Shown here: positions 16,850 through 26,281 of the stretch, one piece after another
Position numbering within the stretch: the stretch's first letter is position 1
Layout: the number at the start of each line of letters is the position of its first letter
Source of the DNA: Burkholderia sp. OK233
GTDB taxonomy: Bacteria; Pseudomonadota; Gammaproteobacteria; Burkholderiales; Burkholderiaceae
Assembly (NCBI RefSeq): GCF_900230185.1
Contig: NZ_OCSR01000002.1
Span: 3,348,001-3,412,000, forward strand
Reading direction: 5' to 3'
Length of the DNA: 64,000 nucleotides
The notes under the pieces: generated by a model
The model's database searches: none
What the model was told of the DNA's origin: nothing
What the model saw: only the letters and a program-made list of their open reading frames with translations
Program-made: the position numbers and the translations under genes

Positions 16850-18009
16850 TGCGTCAGCACCACGCCGCTAGCCGGCGACCAGTAGACGAACACGTCGTCG
16901 TTATAGGACGGCGCACCTTCGCTCATCAGATGCGAGCTGGAGAGGTTCGACACGACCGTCTTGCCGCTCGGCAGGCGCACGTGATACAGCGAATAGCTGC
17001 CCATGTATGCGACGTCGGAGACCACGCCGCGCGCCCAGTTGTGCGGCGTGGAGGGCTTATCCAGCGTGACTTTCACGCGTTCCGGACGGACCGAGATACC
17101 CACCGGCATGCCGAGCGGGCCGGTAATGCCATGGCTCACGTAGATGCGCGATTCGAGGTCTTCGCTTTCCACGAAGATGTGGTCCGGTTCATCCGCGACC
17201 ACGGTGCCTTCGAACAGGTTGGTCGAGCCGATGAACTCGGCCGAGAAGCGGCTGTTCGGAAACTCGTACACCTGGCTGGGCGAGCCGATCTGCACGATGC
17301 GGCCTTCGCTCATTACGGCGAGGCGCCCGGCCATCGTCATGGCTTCTTCCTGATCGTGCGTCACCATCACGCAGGTCACGTCGACCTTCTCGATGATGTT
17401 GACCAGTTCGAGCTGGGTCTTCTGGCGGATCTTCTTGTCGAGTGCCGACATCGGTTCGTCGAGCAGCAGCAGCTTGGGGCGCTTGACGAGCGAACGGGCC
17501 AGCGCCACACGCTGCTGCTGTCCGCCGGACAACTGGTGCGGCTTGCGTTGCGCGTATTTGCTCATCTGCACGAGATGCAGCGCATCGGCGACACGTTCCT
17601 TGATCTCGTTCTTCGGCGCGCCTTCCTGCTTGAGGCCGAAGGCGATATTCGCTTCGACGCTCATATGCGGGAACAGCGCATACGACTGGAACATCATGTT
17701 GACTGGCCGCTTGTACGGCGGCATCGCGGCGAGATCTTCGCCGTCGACGAAAATGCGGCCGGACGTGACCGACTCGAGCCCTGCGAGCATGCGCAGGAGC
17801 GTGGACTTGCCGCAGCCGGAGCTGCCGAGCAGCGCGAACAATTCGTTCTTCGCAATGCTCAGATTGACGTTGTCGACAGCGGTGCTGTCGCCGAATTTCT
17901 TCACGACATTTTCGATGCGAACGAATTCGTCCGATTTCGATTTTGTCGTGGGTGCGGGGCGGGCCATCTGGGTGGCGCCGGCTACGCTTTTTTGTGTCGT
18001 CGAGTTCAT
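16846..18009 (-). CDS. potG: Putrescine/polyamine ABC transporter ATP-binding protein PotG-like
   Basis: A 387-residue ATPase. The start at 18009 (MNSTTQKS) is chosen over an upstream in-frame ATG at 18042 because AAGGA precedes it. Walker A is LLGSSGCGKST, the signature LSGGQQQRVALA, Walker B LLLLDEPMSALD, and the switch His is in VMVTHDQEEA. A TOBE-type C-terminal domain follows from about residue 280. It drives the PotHI channel. It is separated from potF by a 207-bp gap containing a hairpin, so its level may be lower than that of the binding protein. Confidence 0.93.
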   Translation of the reverse strand: MNSTTQKSVAGATQMARPAPTTKSKSDEFVRIENVVKKFGDSTAVDNVNLSIAKNELFALLGSSGCGKSTLLRMLAGLESVTSGRIFVDGEDLAAMPPYKRPVNMMFQSYALFPHMSVEANIAFGLKQEGAPKNEIKERVADALHLVQMSKYAQRKPHQLSGGQQQRVALARSLVKRPKLLLLDEPMSALDKKIRQKTQLELVNIIEKVDVTCVMVTHDQEEAMTMAGRLAVMSEGRIVQIGSPSQVYEFPNSRFSAEFIGSTNLFEGTVVADEPDHIFVESEDLESRIYVSHGITGPLGMPVGISVRPERVKVTLDKPSTPHNWARGVVSDVAYMGSYSLYHVRLPSGKTVVSNLSSSHLMSEGAPSYNDDVFVYWSPASGVVLTQ

Positions 18010-18158
18010 GATGTAACCATTCCTTGCGGATCGCGAGCGCAAGTGTCTCCATACGAGTCGCGGAAAGCGGCTCGCAAGATGCGCTGCGATCGGAAAACAT
18101 GGGACTGCGCACAGGTGGGACTCAAGCGCGCAGGCTGACTACCATTACTACTATTCAT

Positions 18159-18188
18159 GCGCTCAGGGTTCGAGCGATCCCTGAGCGC
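18159..18188 (-). other. Hairpin between potF and potG
   Basis: A perfect 10-bp stem (GCGCTCAGGG and CCCTGAGCGC) with a 10-nt loop lies 29-58 bases beyond the potF stop. No T-run follows on the minus strand. Such structures after binding-protein genes commonly protect the upstream message and reduce read-through. Confidence 0.5.
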
Positions 18189-18216
18189 GGGATCGATATT
18201 TTTAGTTTGGCTTAAA

Positions 18217-19338
18217 TCAATGGCCGGTTTTAAGCTGCGCCCAAAGACGATTTTCGAGGCGCAGGATGTCGGTGGGCATCGGCTTCATGAGCGTCATCTT
18301 GCTCAGTACTTCGTCGCCCGGATAAACGGTCGTGTCCTGTGCGACACCCGGTACGACGAACTGGCGCGCGGCCTTGTTCGCGGTCGGGTAGAACACTTCA
18401 TTGGTGATGGCGGCGTTGACCTTCGGATCTTCAATGTAGTTGATCCACTTCAGCGCGGCTTCCGGATGCGGTGCGTCTTTCGGGATCACCATCACGTCGA
18501 ACCACAGCAGACCGCCTTCCTTGACGTTCGAGAATTTCACCTGATACGAACGCTTGGCTTCTGCGGTGCGGCGGCTGGCGATGCCGACGTCGCCGGACCA
18601 TGCCACCGCGACGCAGATGTCGTTGTTCGCGAGGTCGTTGATGTAGCCGGACGAATTGAATTGGGTGATATAGGGGCGGACTTTCTTCAGCACTTCGAAC
18701 GCGGCCTGATAGTCAGCGGGGTTCGTGCTGTTCGGATCCTTATGCATGTACTGCAGCGTCGCGGCGAACACGTCGACCGCCTGGTCGAGGAACGACACGC
18801 CGCAGCCCTTCAACTTCGACAGATTGGCCGGGTCGAACACGAGTGCCCAGCTATCCACCGGCGCATTGGCGCCGAGTGCTTTCTGCACGGCCTGCACGTT
18901 GTAGCCGATACCGTCGGTGCCGTAGGCCCAAGGCACACCGTACTGGTTGCCCGGATCGGCGTCGGAGATCATCTTCATCAGCACGGGGTCGAGGTTCGAC
19001 AGATTCGGCAGCTTCGATTTGTCGAGCTTCATGTACACGCCGGCCTGAATCTGCTTGGCCATGTAGTTCGACGTCGGCACCACGATGTCATAACCGGAGC
19101 TGCCTGCGAGCAGTTTGGCCTGCAACGTATCGTCGCTATCGTAGTTGTCGTATTTGACGTGAATGCCGTCCAGCTTCTCGAAGTTCGGAATCGTGTCCTT
19201 CGCGATGTAGTCCGACCAGTTGTAGACATTCAGTTCCGTGTCGGCCGCAAGGGCCGGCGTAACCGACAACGCCGCAAAACCCGCGAAGGCGAGAAGCGCG
19301 GCCCCCGCGACCGCATGACGAAGATGACAAACGCTCAT
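18217..19338 (-). CDS. potF: Periplasmic putrescine/polyamine-binding protein PotF-like
   Basis: A 373-residue exported protein with a signal peptide ending ALAADTELNV (about residue 31). The mature N-terminus NVYNWSDYIAKDTIPNFEK is typical of the PotD/PotF/SpuDE family, whose Trp and acidic residues clamp the polyamine. AAGGGA precedes the start. It is the substrate-capture component of the adjacent PotGHI importer. Putrescine is the likely ligand given the catabolic genes around it, but spermidine cannot be excluded. Confidence 0.92.
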   Translation of the reverse strand: MSVCHLRHAVAGAALLAFAGFAALSVTPALAADTELNVYNWSDYIAKDTIPNFEKLDGIHVKYDNYDSDDTLQAKLLAGSSGYDIVVPTSNYMAKQIQAGVYMKLDKSKLPNLSNLDPVLMKMISDADPGNQYGVPWAYGTDGIGYNVQAVQKALGANAPVDSWALVFDPANLSKLKGCGVSFLDQAVDVFAATLQYMHKDPNSTNPADYQAAFEVLKKVRPYITQFNSSGYINDLANNDICVAVAWSGDVGIASRRTAEAKRSYQVKFSNVKEGGLLWFDVMVIPKDAPHPEAALKWINYIEDPKVNAAITNEVFYPTANKAARQFVVPGVAQDTTVYPGDEVLSKMTLMKPMPTDILRLENRLWAQLKTGH

Positions 19339-19362
19339 GGTTTTTTCCCTTGATGTGAAGAA

Positions 19363-19399
19363 CCGGCATGAGCGCGTATCGTGGGTGTGCTCATGCCGG
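19363..19399 (-). other. Hairpin between the aminotransferase gene and potF
   Basis: A perfect 11-bp stem (CCGGCATGAGC and GCTCATGCCGG) encloses a 15-nt loop in the 73-bp gap. No T-run follows. With the hairpin downstream of potF it brackets the binding-protein message, a layout consistent with a processed, stabilised potF transcript. Confidence 0.5.
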
Positions 19400-19411
19400 A
19401 ACGAACTGCCG

Positions 19412-20857
19412 TTACGAAATTCCGAGTTGTTGTGCGGTCGCGTCGACGGCTTTTTTCGCCTTCGAAACGATTTCGTCGATTTCCAGCTTGTTGATCACGA
19501 GCGGCGGTGAGAGCAGCATCCGGTCGCCGGTGGCGCGCATGATCAGGTTGCCGTTGAAGCAGAAGTCGCGGCAGATCGTGCCGACTTCACCGCCATTGGC
19601 GAAGCGCTTGCGCGCTTTCGGGTCTTCTGCGAGTTGCAGGCCGGCCACCAGACCCGCACCGGAGATTTCGCCGATGATCGGGTGATTGGCGAAGGTGTCG
19701 CGCAGCTTCTTCTGGAAGTACGGACCCGTGTCGGTCTTGACGCGCTCGACGATCTTCTCGTCGCGCAGCAGCTTCAGATTGGCGAGCGCCACGGCCGCGG
19801 CCACCGGGTGACCGGAGTAGGTGAGGCCGTGATTGAAGTCGCCGTTCTCGATGATCGCCTTGGCGACGCGATCATGCAGACCGACCGCGCCCATCGGCAC
19901 GTAGCCGCTTGTCAGGCCCTTGGCCAGCGTGATCAGATCCGGCTCGAAACCGAAGTGCTGATGCGCGAACCATTCGCCGGTCCGGCCGAAACCGCCGATC
20001 ACTTCGTCGGCGACCAGCAGGATGTCGTACTTGCGGCAGATGCGCTGGATTTCCGGCCAGTACGTCGAAGCCGGGAAGATCACGCCGCCGGCGCCCTGGA
20101 AAGGCTCACCGATAAAGGCGGCCACGTTGTCCGCGCCGATTTCGAGAATCTTCGCTTCGAGTTGCTGCGCGCGGGCCAGGGCGAATTCTTCCGGCGTCAG
20201 ATTGCCTTCTGCTTCGCCGAAGAAATACGGCTGGTCGATATGCACGATGTTCTCGACCTTCGAGGGCATCTGTTCGTGCATGTAGCCCATGCCGCCCAGC
20301 GTGCCGCCCGCGATCGTCGAGCCGTGATAGCCGTTTTTGCGCGAGATGACGAACTTCTTCGAGTGCTTGCCTTGCGTCGCCCAGTATTGGTGAACGATGC
20401 GAAGCACGGTGTCGTTGCCTTCCGAGCCGCTGTTGCAATAGAAGAAGTGGTTGAACGGTTCCGGCGCCAGCTCTGCGAGCAAGGCCGACAGTTCGATCAC
20501 CGGCGGGTGCGTCGTCTTGAAGAAGGTGTTGTAGAAGGGCAGTTCCTGCATCTGGCGGTACGCTGCGTCGGCCAGTTCCTTGCGGCCATAACCGACGTTC
20601 ACGCACCACAAACCGGCCATGCCGTCGATGATCTTATTGTCTTCCGAATCCCACAGGTACACGCCCTGCGCCTTGACGATCACGCGGCTGCCGCTGCGAT
20701 TGAGCGAACCCATATCCGAAAACGGATGGATGTGGTGCGCGGCGTCGAGCGCGCGGTATTCAGCGGTGCTGCGTCGCGGTTGTGCGGCTTGCACGCTGGC
20801 GGCGGCGCTGGGTTGGGCCGGTTGCACGTAAGCGATTTCTTCTGTTCTGTAGCTCAT
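19412..20857 (-). CDS. spuC: Putrescine aminotransferase (class III, SpuC-like)
   Basis: A 481-residue PLP enzyme of the omega-amine:pyruvate aminotransferase group. Key segments are the SGSEGNDTVLRIVHQYW phosphate loop, KNGYHGSTIAGGTLGG, the cofactor Asp in LLVADEVIGGFGRTGEWF, and the Schiff-base Lys in ITLAKGLTSGYVPMGAV. The putative role is putrescine plus pyruvate to 4-aminobutanal plus alanine, the direct transaminase route as for Pseudomonas SpuC. It coexists with the complete glutamylation route, so the organism has two ways into GABA. The gene lies 49 bp after the synthetase gene, in the same operon. Confidence 0.88.
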   Translation of the reverse strand: MSYRTEEIAYVQPAQPSAAASVQAAQPRRSTAEYRALDAAHHIHPFSDMGSLNRSGSRVIVKAQGVYLWDSEDNKIIDGMAGLWCVNVGYGRKELADAAYRQMQELPFYNTFFKTTHPPVIELSALLAELAPEPFNHFFYCNSGSEGNDTVLRIVHQYWATQGKHSKKFVISRKNGYHGSTIAGGTLGGMGYMHEQMPSKVENIVHIDQPYFFGEAEGNLTPEEFALARAQQLEAKILEIGADNVAAFIGEPFQGAGGVIFPASTYWPEIQRICRKYDILLVADEVIGGFGRTGEWFAHQHFGFEPDLITLAKGLTSGYVPMGAVGLHDRVAKAIIENGDFNHGLTYSGHPVAAAVALANLKLLRDEKIVERVKTDTGPYFQKKLRDTFANHPIIGEISGAGLVAGLQLAEDPKARKRFANGGEVGTICRDFCFNGNLIMRATGDRMLLSPPLVINKLEIDEIVSKAKKAVDATAQQLGIS

Positions 20858-20906
20858 ACTGCCTCCAATTTTTTTGCGTTTGCGGGCGACGTCATCAATA
20901 AAAGTC

Positions 20907-22241
20907 TTAGACGTGCAGCAGCAAATGCCGGCGTTCCCACGAACTGATCACGCGGAAAAACGCTTCGTATTCGGTTTCTTTCAGTGCGAGGTAGGCCTTG
21001 ACGAATTTTTCGCCGAGAATCTCGGCCATCGGCTCGCACGCGCCCATCAGCGTCAGCCCCTCTTCCAGATTGCGCGGCAACTGGTAGGGCAGTTCGTAAC
21101 CGTCGCTGAGCAGCGGCTCGGTCGGCTCCAGATTTTGCGTCATGCCAACATACCCGGCAGCCAGCGTCGCTGCGATCGCGAGATACGGGTTGCAGTCCAC
21201 GCCCGGAATGCGGTTTTCGATGCGGCGTGCAGCCGGGCCCGAATGCGGAATCCGGAAACCCACCGTACGGTTGTCGTAACCCCATGCCACGTTGATCGGC
21301 GCAGCCATGAAGCGCGACAGGCGGCGATACGAGTTGATGTACGGCGCGAAAATCGGCATCAGTGCCGGCGTGTATTTCTGCAGGCCCGCGATATAGCCCG
21401 TGAAGAGCGACGTGGGTTTGCCGTCCGGACCCGTGAACAGGTTGTGGCCGGTTTCTTCGTCCACGAGGCTCTGGTGCATGTGCATCGCCGAGCCCGGTTC
21501 GCCTTCCATCGGCTTGGCCATGAAGGTCGCGTACATCTTGTGACGCAGCGCGGCTTCACGCACCGTGCGTTTGAACAGGAACACGCTGTCGGCGAGCTTG
21601 AGCGGATCGCCGTGCATGAAATTGATTTCCATCTGCGCGGCGCCGACTTCGTGAATCAGCGTGTCGACTTCCAGTTCCTGCACTTCGCAGTATTCATAGA
21701 TGTCTTCGAACAGCGGATCGAATTCATTGACGGCTTCGATCGAGTACGCCTGACGGCCGGTCTCCGGACGGCCCGTACGGCCGATCGGCGGTTGCAGCGG
21801 CAGGTCCGGGTCCTTGTTCATGTCGACCAGGTAGAACTCGAGCTCGGGCGCGATAACCGGCTTCCAGCCTTTGGCCTTGTAGAGTTCGAGCACGCGGCGC
21901 AGCACACGGCGCGGCGAGATCGCGACGGGCGTGCCGTCGAAGTGAACGCAATCGTGGATCACCTGGGCGGTCGGATCGACGGCCCACGGAATCATGCGGA
22001 TGGTGCTGGCGTCGGGAACGCAGACCATGTCCGGGTCGGTGACGCCGGTGAGCGTGCCGTCTTCCGGATAGTCCCCTGTGACGGTCTGGATCATCACCGC
22101 CTGCGGCAAGCGCATGGATTCGCCGGATTCGAACTTGCTGCGCGGAATGATCTTGCCGCGTGCGATCCCGGCCATATCCGGAATGATCGCTTCGATTTCG
22201 GTGACGCGGTTCTTCTTCAGGAAGTCGTCGATTTCATGCAT
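20907..22241 (-). CDS. puuA: Gamma-glutamylputrescine synthetase (glutamine synthetase family)
   Basis: A 444-residue glutamine-synthetase-type ligase. The start at 22241 (MHEIDDFLKKN) fits the family; longer frames extend only into the preceding gene. The beta-grasp N-domain contains IIPDMAGIARGKIIP, and the catalytic domain carries the substrate loop EVGAAQMEINF, the ATP-site HMHQSLVD and the Arg-rich segment YRRLSRFMAAP. It joins glutamate to putrescine with ATP, the first step of the Puu pathway. It follows puuD by 32 bp. True nitrogen-assimilating GlnA is unlikely because of length and context. Confidence 0.9.
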   Translation of the reverse strand: MHEIDDFLKKNRVTEIEAIIPDMAGIARGKIIPRSKFESGESMRLPQAVMIQTVTGDYPEDGTLTGVTDPDMVCVPDASTIRMIPWAVDPTAQVIHDCVHFDGTPVAISPRRVLRRVLELYKAKGWKPVIAPELEFYLVDMNKDPDLPLQPPIGRTGRPETGRQAYSIEAVNEFDPLFEDIYEYCEVQELEVDTLIHEVGAAQMEINFMHGDPLKLADSVFLFKRTVREAALRHKMYATFMAKPMEGEPGSAMHMHQSLVDEETGHNLFTGPDGKPTSLFTGYIAGLQKYTPALMPIFAPYINSYRRLSRFMAAPINVAWGYDNRTVGFRIPHSGPAARRIENRIPGVDCNPYLAIAATLAAGYVGMTQNLEPTEPLLSDGYELPYQLPRNLEEGLTLMGACEPMAEILGEKFVKAYLALKETEYEAFFRVISSWERRHLLLHV

Positions 22242-22273
22242 GGTTATTCTCTCAGTTTTGGTGCGCGACCGGC

Positions 22274-23068
22274 TCAGGCATGCGTGGCAGCGGCGGATGC
22301 CGCGCCATAGCCGGCCTTGGTGCGCATTCGATCGCGGCAGGCATCGCCGAAGGCGCGAAAGATCGCGGTGGAAAGCGCGTCGTTGGCATGCTTCCATTCC
22401 GGGTGCCACTGCACACCCAGCGCGAAGGCACGCGCATCTTTTACGCTCACCGCTTCGATCAATCCGTCCGGCGCGGTGGCTTCTGCCACCAGACCCACGC
22501 CTAACCGCTCGACGCCCTGACCGTGCAATGAATTCACACGCGCTTCATTCGTGCCGCCCGCGAGGCGCTGCAACAAGCCGCCCTGCGTCAGCGTGATCGA
22601 ATGCGACGGTGCGTATTGCACGTCGAGGTCGTCTTCCTTGTTCTCGCGATGGTCGTTCAAGCCGGCCACCGCGTGAACGCTTTGATGCAACGTCCCGCCG
22701 AACACCACGTTCATTTCCTGAAAGCCCCGGCATACCGCCAGCACCGGCACGCCTGCGGCGATCGCGGCGTGCAGAAGCGGCAGCGTCGTCGCATCGCGTG
22801 CGGCGTCGTGCAGCGTGCCCGGCGCGCTGGGATGACCGCCGTAGCGGTGCGGCTCGACATTCGAATAGCTGCCGGTGAACAGTAAGCCGTCGACAGTAGC
22901 CAGCACGTCCTCGGTGGACTGACGCTCGCCGAGCGCCGGCAACAACATGGCCAGAGCCTGCGAGCCGTCTACGATCGCGGCGATGTACTTCTCGCCGGTG
23001 ACGTGCGACGGGTGGACTCCCATCATCGTTCTGTCGGCGCTGATGCCGACCAAGGGTTTGTTTCGCAT
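22274..23068 (-). CDS. puuD: Gamma-glutamyl-gamma-aminobutyrate hydrolase (class I glutamine amidotransferase-like)
   Basis: A 264-residue hydrolase. The nucleophile Cys is in VLAVCRGFQEMNVVFGG and the catalytic His in GVQWHPEWKH, the class I amidotransferase pair used by PuuD to split gamma-glutamyl-GABA into glutamate and GABA. The ATG at 23068 begins the conserved RNKPLVGISADR. No clear ribosome site precedes it, and the frame stays open upstream, so a non-ATG start slightly further up is possible. It is the first gene of the long minus-strand polyamine operon. Confidence 0.9.
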   Translation of the reverse strand: MRNKPLVGISADRTMMGVHPSHVTGEKYIAAIVDGSQALAMLLPALGERQSTEDVLATVDGLLFTGSYSNVEPHRYGGHPSAPGTLHDAARDATTLPLLHAAIAAGVPVLAVCRGFQEMNVVFGGTLHQSVHAVAGLNDHRENKEDDLDVQYAPSHSITLTQGGLLQRLAGGTNEARVNSLHGQGVERLGVGLVAEATAPDGLIEAVSVKDARAFALGVQWHPEWKHANDALSTAIFRAFGDACRDRMRTKAGYGAASAAATHA

Positions 23069-23991
23069 ATCAGATAGACGTGTATGTTCCCCGCGGGACG
23101 CGGCAAGAACAACGTTAAACACGGCGCGGCAACATTCCGCAGCCGGACGCAAGGCGTCAGGCCACCGGGTAGTGCAGGCGGTCGTCGTCAGCGGGACGCG
23201 CCGCGCGTGGTAATTAGATGTGTCGTTCGATTCGGTCCGTTGCGGTGCGCAACTGATCTGATCCGCATGAGGCGCTGCGCGGCAGACGGCACCGCACACG
23301 CACGAACGCATGGCTCAAGAGAGCGCGCTCACGCAAACGGACGAATCGAACGACGGAAAAGGGGGGAGGCGCTACGGCAGCAGCGAGGCGACTTCGTCCG
23401 TGCGCACAGCAATGAAGGCGCGCGCGGAGATGGAGTTGTGACGTCGAACTGAACGGCGGGACAGGATCGTGAAGACGGACAGGAAGCGGCGGAACGCAAG
23501 GCTGCCGTTGCTGCCGTCGGCGATGGCGCCGTCAGCGCGAGGACAACTCGCCTGACTTCGATTCCATCTCACCAAAGGGCCTCGGACTCTCACGATTACA
23601 CTCGACTAGCGACGTTGAAAGTATTGAACGCTTGCTCGAAAAACGCACAGGGCGTTTAAAGAAACATGACGCTGGGATGACCGCCTCTGACCGTTGCGAA
23701 CCGGGTTCGCTGCGTCAAAAACACACATTCGTGCTTCGTGACGCCGGCATGACGATCGCCTGAGAACCATCGTATACGAGCCAATAATGCCGTCAAATCA
23801 TTTTTATAAAAGATTTATCAGGGCTTTCCCGAGGGTGTCCCTGGAATCCGGGTCAGTGGGAACATTCGTTGCGGAAATCATATTTCGGAATCCTTTCAGG
23901 GTTTTCCCCAGCGGCGCAACGATTAAAGTGGCTAGAATATTCAACACTCGCGGGCACACGTTGCCCGAGTCAACGCGCCCGATTGTCTCCC
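23069..23991. other. Long intergenic region between puuD and puuR, no supported gene
   Basis: About 920 bp lie between the divergent puuD and puuR genes. Small frames exist (for example 73 codons at 23372-23593 on the minus strand), but none has family features or a convincing start. The puuR-proximal 200 bp are AT-rich for this genome and contain a palindrome at 23795-23816 and a TAGAAT box at 23933-23938. The region probably holds both promoters and PuuR operators. Confidence 0.5.
23795..23816. promoter_or_regulatory. AT-rich palindrome in the puuD-puuR control region
   Basis: The 10-bp perfect palindrome TTTTATAAAA (23802-23811) is bracketed by AAATC at 23795-23799 and GATTT at 23812-23816, offset by two bases. 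It stands out in GC-rich surroundings, 176-197 bases before puuR. It is a candidate operator or promoter core; no match to a stored consensus is claimed. Confidence 0.3.
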
Positions 23992-24561
23992 ATGTCAGAG
24001 AACCTAGCGATGTCTATAGAAGTTGCCACCCGCCTGCAGTACATCCGTAAGAAGAATGGTCTGTCCCAGCGTGAGCTGGCGAAACGGGCGGGGGTGACCA
24101 ACGGCACGATCTCGCTGATCGAGCAGAACCGCGTGAGTCCGTCGGTTGGGTCGCTGAAGAAGCTGCTTGAATGCATACCGATGAGTCTCGCCGAATTCTT
24201 TACTTTTGAAGTCGAGGTGGAACGCTCTGTCGTGTCGCGCCGCGCCGACATGCCGAATCTCGGTAATGAGTCGATCGAGTTCTATCTCGCCGGCTCCAGT
24301 GTGAAAGACCGCAATATGGGCATTCTGCGCGAGGTCTATCAGCCGCTGTCGGATACCGGGCCGGAAATGCTGGAGCACGAGGGGCACGAGGGCGGGGTGG
24401 TGGTCAGCGGTCAGATCGAACTGACCGTGGATGGCGTCACGTGGCTGCTCGACCCCGGTGACAGCTATTACTTCGAAAGCCGTCTTCCGCATCGTTTTCG
24501 CAATCCCAGCGCGGAGCATCTCTGCGAGATTGTGTCGGCCAATTCGCCGCCCACGTTCTAA
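23992..24561 (+). CDS. puuR: XRE-cupin transcriptional regulator, PuuR-like
   Basis: A 189-residue regulator, or 183 if it starts at ATG 24010; neither start has a strong ribosome site. An N-terminal XRE helix-turn-helix (RLQYIRKKNGLSQRELAKRA, then TNGTISLIEQNRVSPSVGSL) is joined to a C-terminal cupin (about residues 110-185) with GGVVVSGQIELTVDGV, DPGDSYYF and the metal or ligand face PHRFRN. In E. coli, PuuR represses the puu genes and putrescine releases it. Position between the puuD operon and puuC supports the same role here. Confidence 0.88.
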   Translation: MSENLAMSIEVATRLQYIRKKNGLSQRELAKRAGVTNGTISLIEQNRVSPSVGSLKKLLECIPMSLAEFFTFEVEVERSVVSRRADMPNLGNESIEFYLAGSSVKDRNMGILREVYQPLSDTGPEMLEHEGHEGGVVVSGQIELTVDGVTWLLDPGDSYYFESRLPHRFRNPSAEHLCEIVSANSPPTF

Positions 24562-24650
24562 AGACTCCGCGCCAACGCGCCGCGACGCAGTTCCAGGCCG
24601 CTCGAAGTCGGAGCCGGCGTGCGTCGAGCGCATAACATTGAGGCATCCTG

Positions 24651-26144
24651 ATGGACAAGAAATCTCTCGCTTTCTGGCAAGACAAAGCCGCTACGCTTTC
24701 GATCGAAGGCCGTGCGTTTATCGACGGCGAGTACCGTGACGCCGCTGGCGGCCGCACGTTCGACTGCCTGAGCCCGATCGACGGCAAGCTGCTCGCCAAA
24801 GTCGCTGACAGCGGTGCGGCGGATGTCGACGCCGCCGTGGCAGCCGCCCGCCGCGCGTTCGATTCCGGCGTGTGGTCCGGCCTCAATCCTCGCAAGCGCA
24901 AGGCGATTCTCCTGCGCTGGGCCGCGTCGATCCGCGAGCATATGGACGAACTCGCGTTGCTCGAAACGCTGGACGCCGGCAAGCCGATCGCCGACACCAC
25001 CTCGGTGGACGTGCCGGGCGCGGCCTATTGCGTCGAGTGGTTCGCTGAGGCCATCGACAAGGTCGGCGGCGAAGTCGCGCCGGCCGATCATCATCTGGTG
25101 GGCCTCGTCACGCGCGAGCCGATCGGTGTCGTTGCGGCAGTCGTGCCGTGGAATTTCCCGATCCTGATGGCGTCGTGGAAGTTCGGCCCGGCGCTCGCCG
25201 CAGGTAACAGCGTCGTGCTCAAGCCTTCGGAGAAGTCGCCGCTCACCGCAATTCGCCTCGCTCAACTCGCGCTGGACGCGGGCATCCCCGCCGGCGTGTT
25301 CAACGTGGTGCCGGGCGCGGGCGAACCGGGCAAGCTGCTGGCGCTGCATCAGGACGTGGACTGTCTCGCCTTCACCGGCTCGACCAACGTCGGCAAGCTG
25401 ATCATGCAATACGCCGGTCAATCGAACCTGAAGCGCGTGTGGCTCGAACTCGGCGGCAAGTCGCCGAACATCGTGATGCCCGATTGCCCCGACCTCGACC
25501 GCGCGGCAAACGCGGCGGCCGGCGCGATTTTCTACAACATGGGCGAAATGTGCACCGCGGGTTCACGTCTGCTCGTGCACAAAGACATCAAGGACGTGTT
25601 CCTCGACAAGCTGATCGCCGCCGCGCGCAGCTATACGCCGGGCAACCCGCTCGACCCGCAAACCTCGATGGGCGCGATCGTCGATAACGTGCAACTCGAA
25701 CGCGTGCTCGGTTATATCGAAGCGGGCCGCGCCGAAGCGAAGCTGCTGCTGGGTGGTTCGCGCGTCAAGCAGGAGACGGGCGGCTTCTATATCGAACCGA
25801 CCATCTTCGACATCCCGGCGTCCGGCGCGAAGGTTGCGCGCGAGGAAATCTTCGGGCCGGTGTTGTCGGTGATTACGTTCGACACGGTTGAAGAGGCGAT
25901 CAGGATCGCTAACGACAGCGAATATGGTCTTGCGGCTGCCGTGTGGACCTCGAACCTGACCACGGCGCATGAAGTGTCGCGCAAGCTGCGTGCCGGTACG
26001 GTGTGGGTCAATTGCTACGACGAAGGTGGCGATATGAATTTCCCGTTCGGCGGTTACAAACAATCGGGCAACGGTCGCGACAAGTCGTTGCACGCGCTGG
26101 AGAAGTACACCGAGCTGAAGTCCACGCTCGTTCGGCTGCGCTAA
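24651..26144 (+). CDS. puuC: Gamma-glutamyl-gamma-aminobutyraldehyde dehydrogenase
   Basis: A 497-residue NAD(P)-dependent aldehyde dehydrogenase. The oxyanion Asn is in VPWNFPILMASWK, the catalytic Glu in LELGGKSPNIV, and the nucleophile Cys in GEMCTAGSRLLVH. The cofactor Rossmann segment is FTGSTNVGK. The family and context indicate oxidation of gamma-glutamyl-aminobutyraldehyde (PuuB product) to gamma-glutamyl-GABA. It may also take 4-aminobutanal from the aminotransferase. It lies 89 bp after puuR on the same strand. Confidence 0.9.
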   Translation: MDKKSLAFWQDKAATLSIEGRAFIDGEYRDAAGGRTFDCLSPIDGKLLAKVADSGAADVDAAVAAARRAFDSGVWSGLNPRKRKAILLRWAASIREHMDELALLETLDAGKPIADTTSVDVPGAAYCVEWFAEAIDKVGGEVAPADHHLVGLVTREPIGVVAAVVPWNFPILMASWKFGPALAAGNSVVLKPSEKSPLTAIRLAQLALDAGIPAGVFNVVPGAGEPGKLLALHQDVDCLAFTGSTNVGKLIMQYAGQSNLKRVWLELGGKSPNIVMPDCPDLDRAANAAAGAIFYNMGEMCTAGSRLLVHKDIKDVFLDKLIAAARSYTPGNPLDPQTSMGAIVDNVQLERVLGYIEAGRAEAKLLLGGSRVKQETGGFYIEPTIFDIPASGAKVAREEIFGPVLSVITFDTVEEAIRIANDSEYGLAAAVWTSNLTTAHEVSRKLRAGTVWVNCYDEGGDMNFPFGGYKQSGNGRDKSLHALEKYTELKSTLVRLR

Positions 26145-26281
26145 AGGATTCGCAAGCCAGCGCGGCGGCGTTTGAAAGAAACGCCGTCGCGTTCCCAATG
26201 AATCCGAGGCCGGACGTTGCACGCATCACCTGGAAGCCCCGCGTGCGGCTCCGGCATGTTTATCAGGTATCAGGTCATCCC

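Noticed and set aside
18159..18188. Intrinsic terminator after potF
   Set aside because: The hairpin is strong but lacks a following T-run on the transcribed strand, so it is listed only as a hairpin.
20907..22241. True glutamine synthetase GlnA
   Set aside because: Length, sequence pattern and position among puu genes point to the glutamylpolyamine synthetase branch.
23372..23593. 73-codon frame in the puuD-puuR intergenic region
   Set aside because: No ribosome site, no recognisable domain, Arg/Ser-rich composition like other chance frames.
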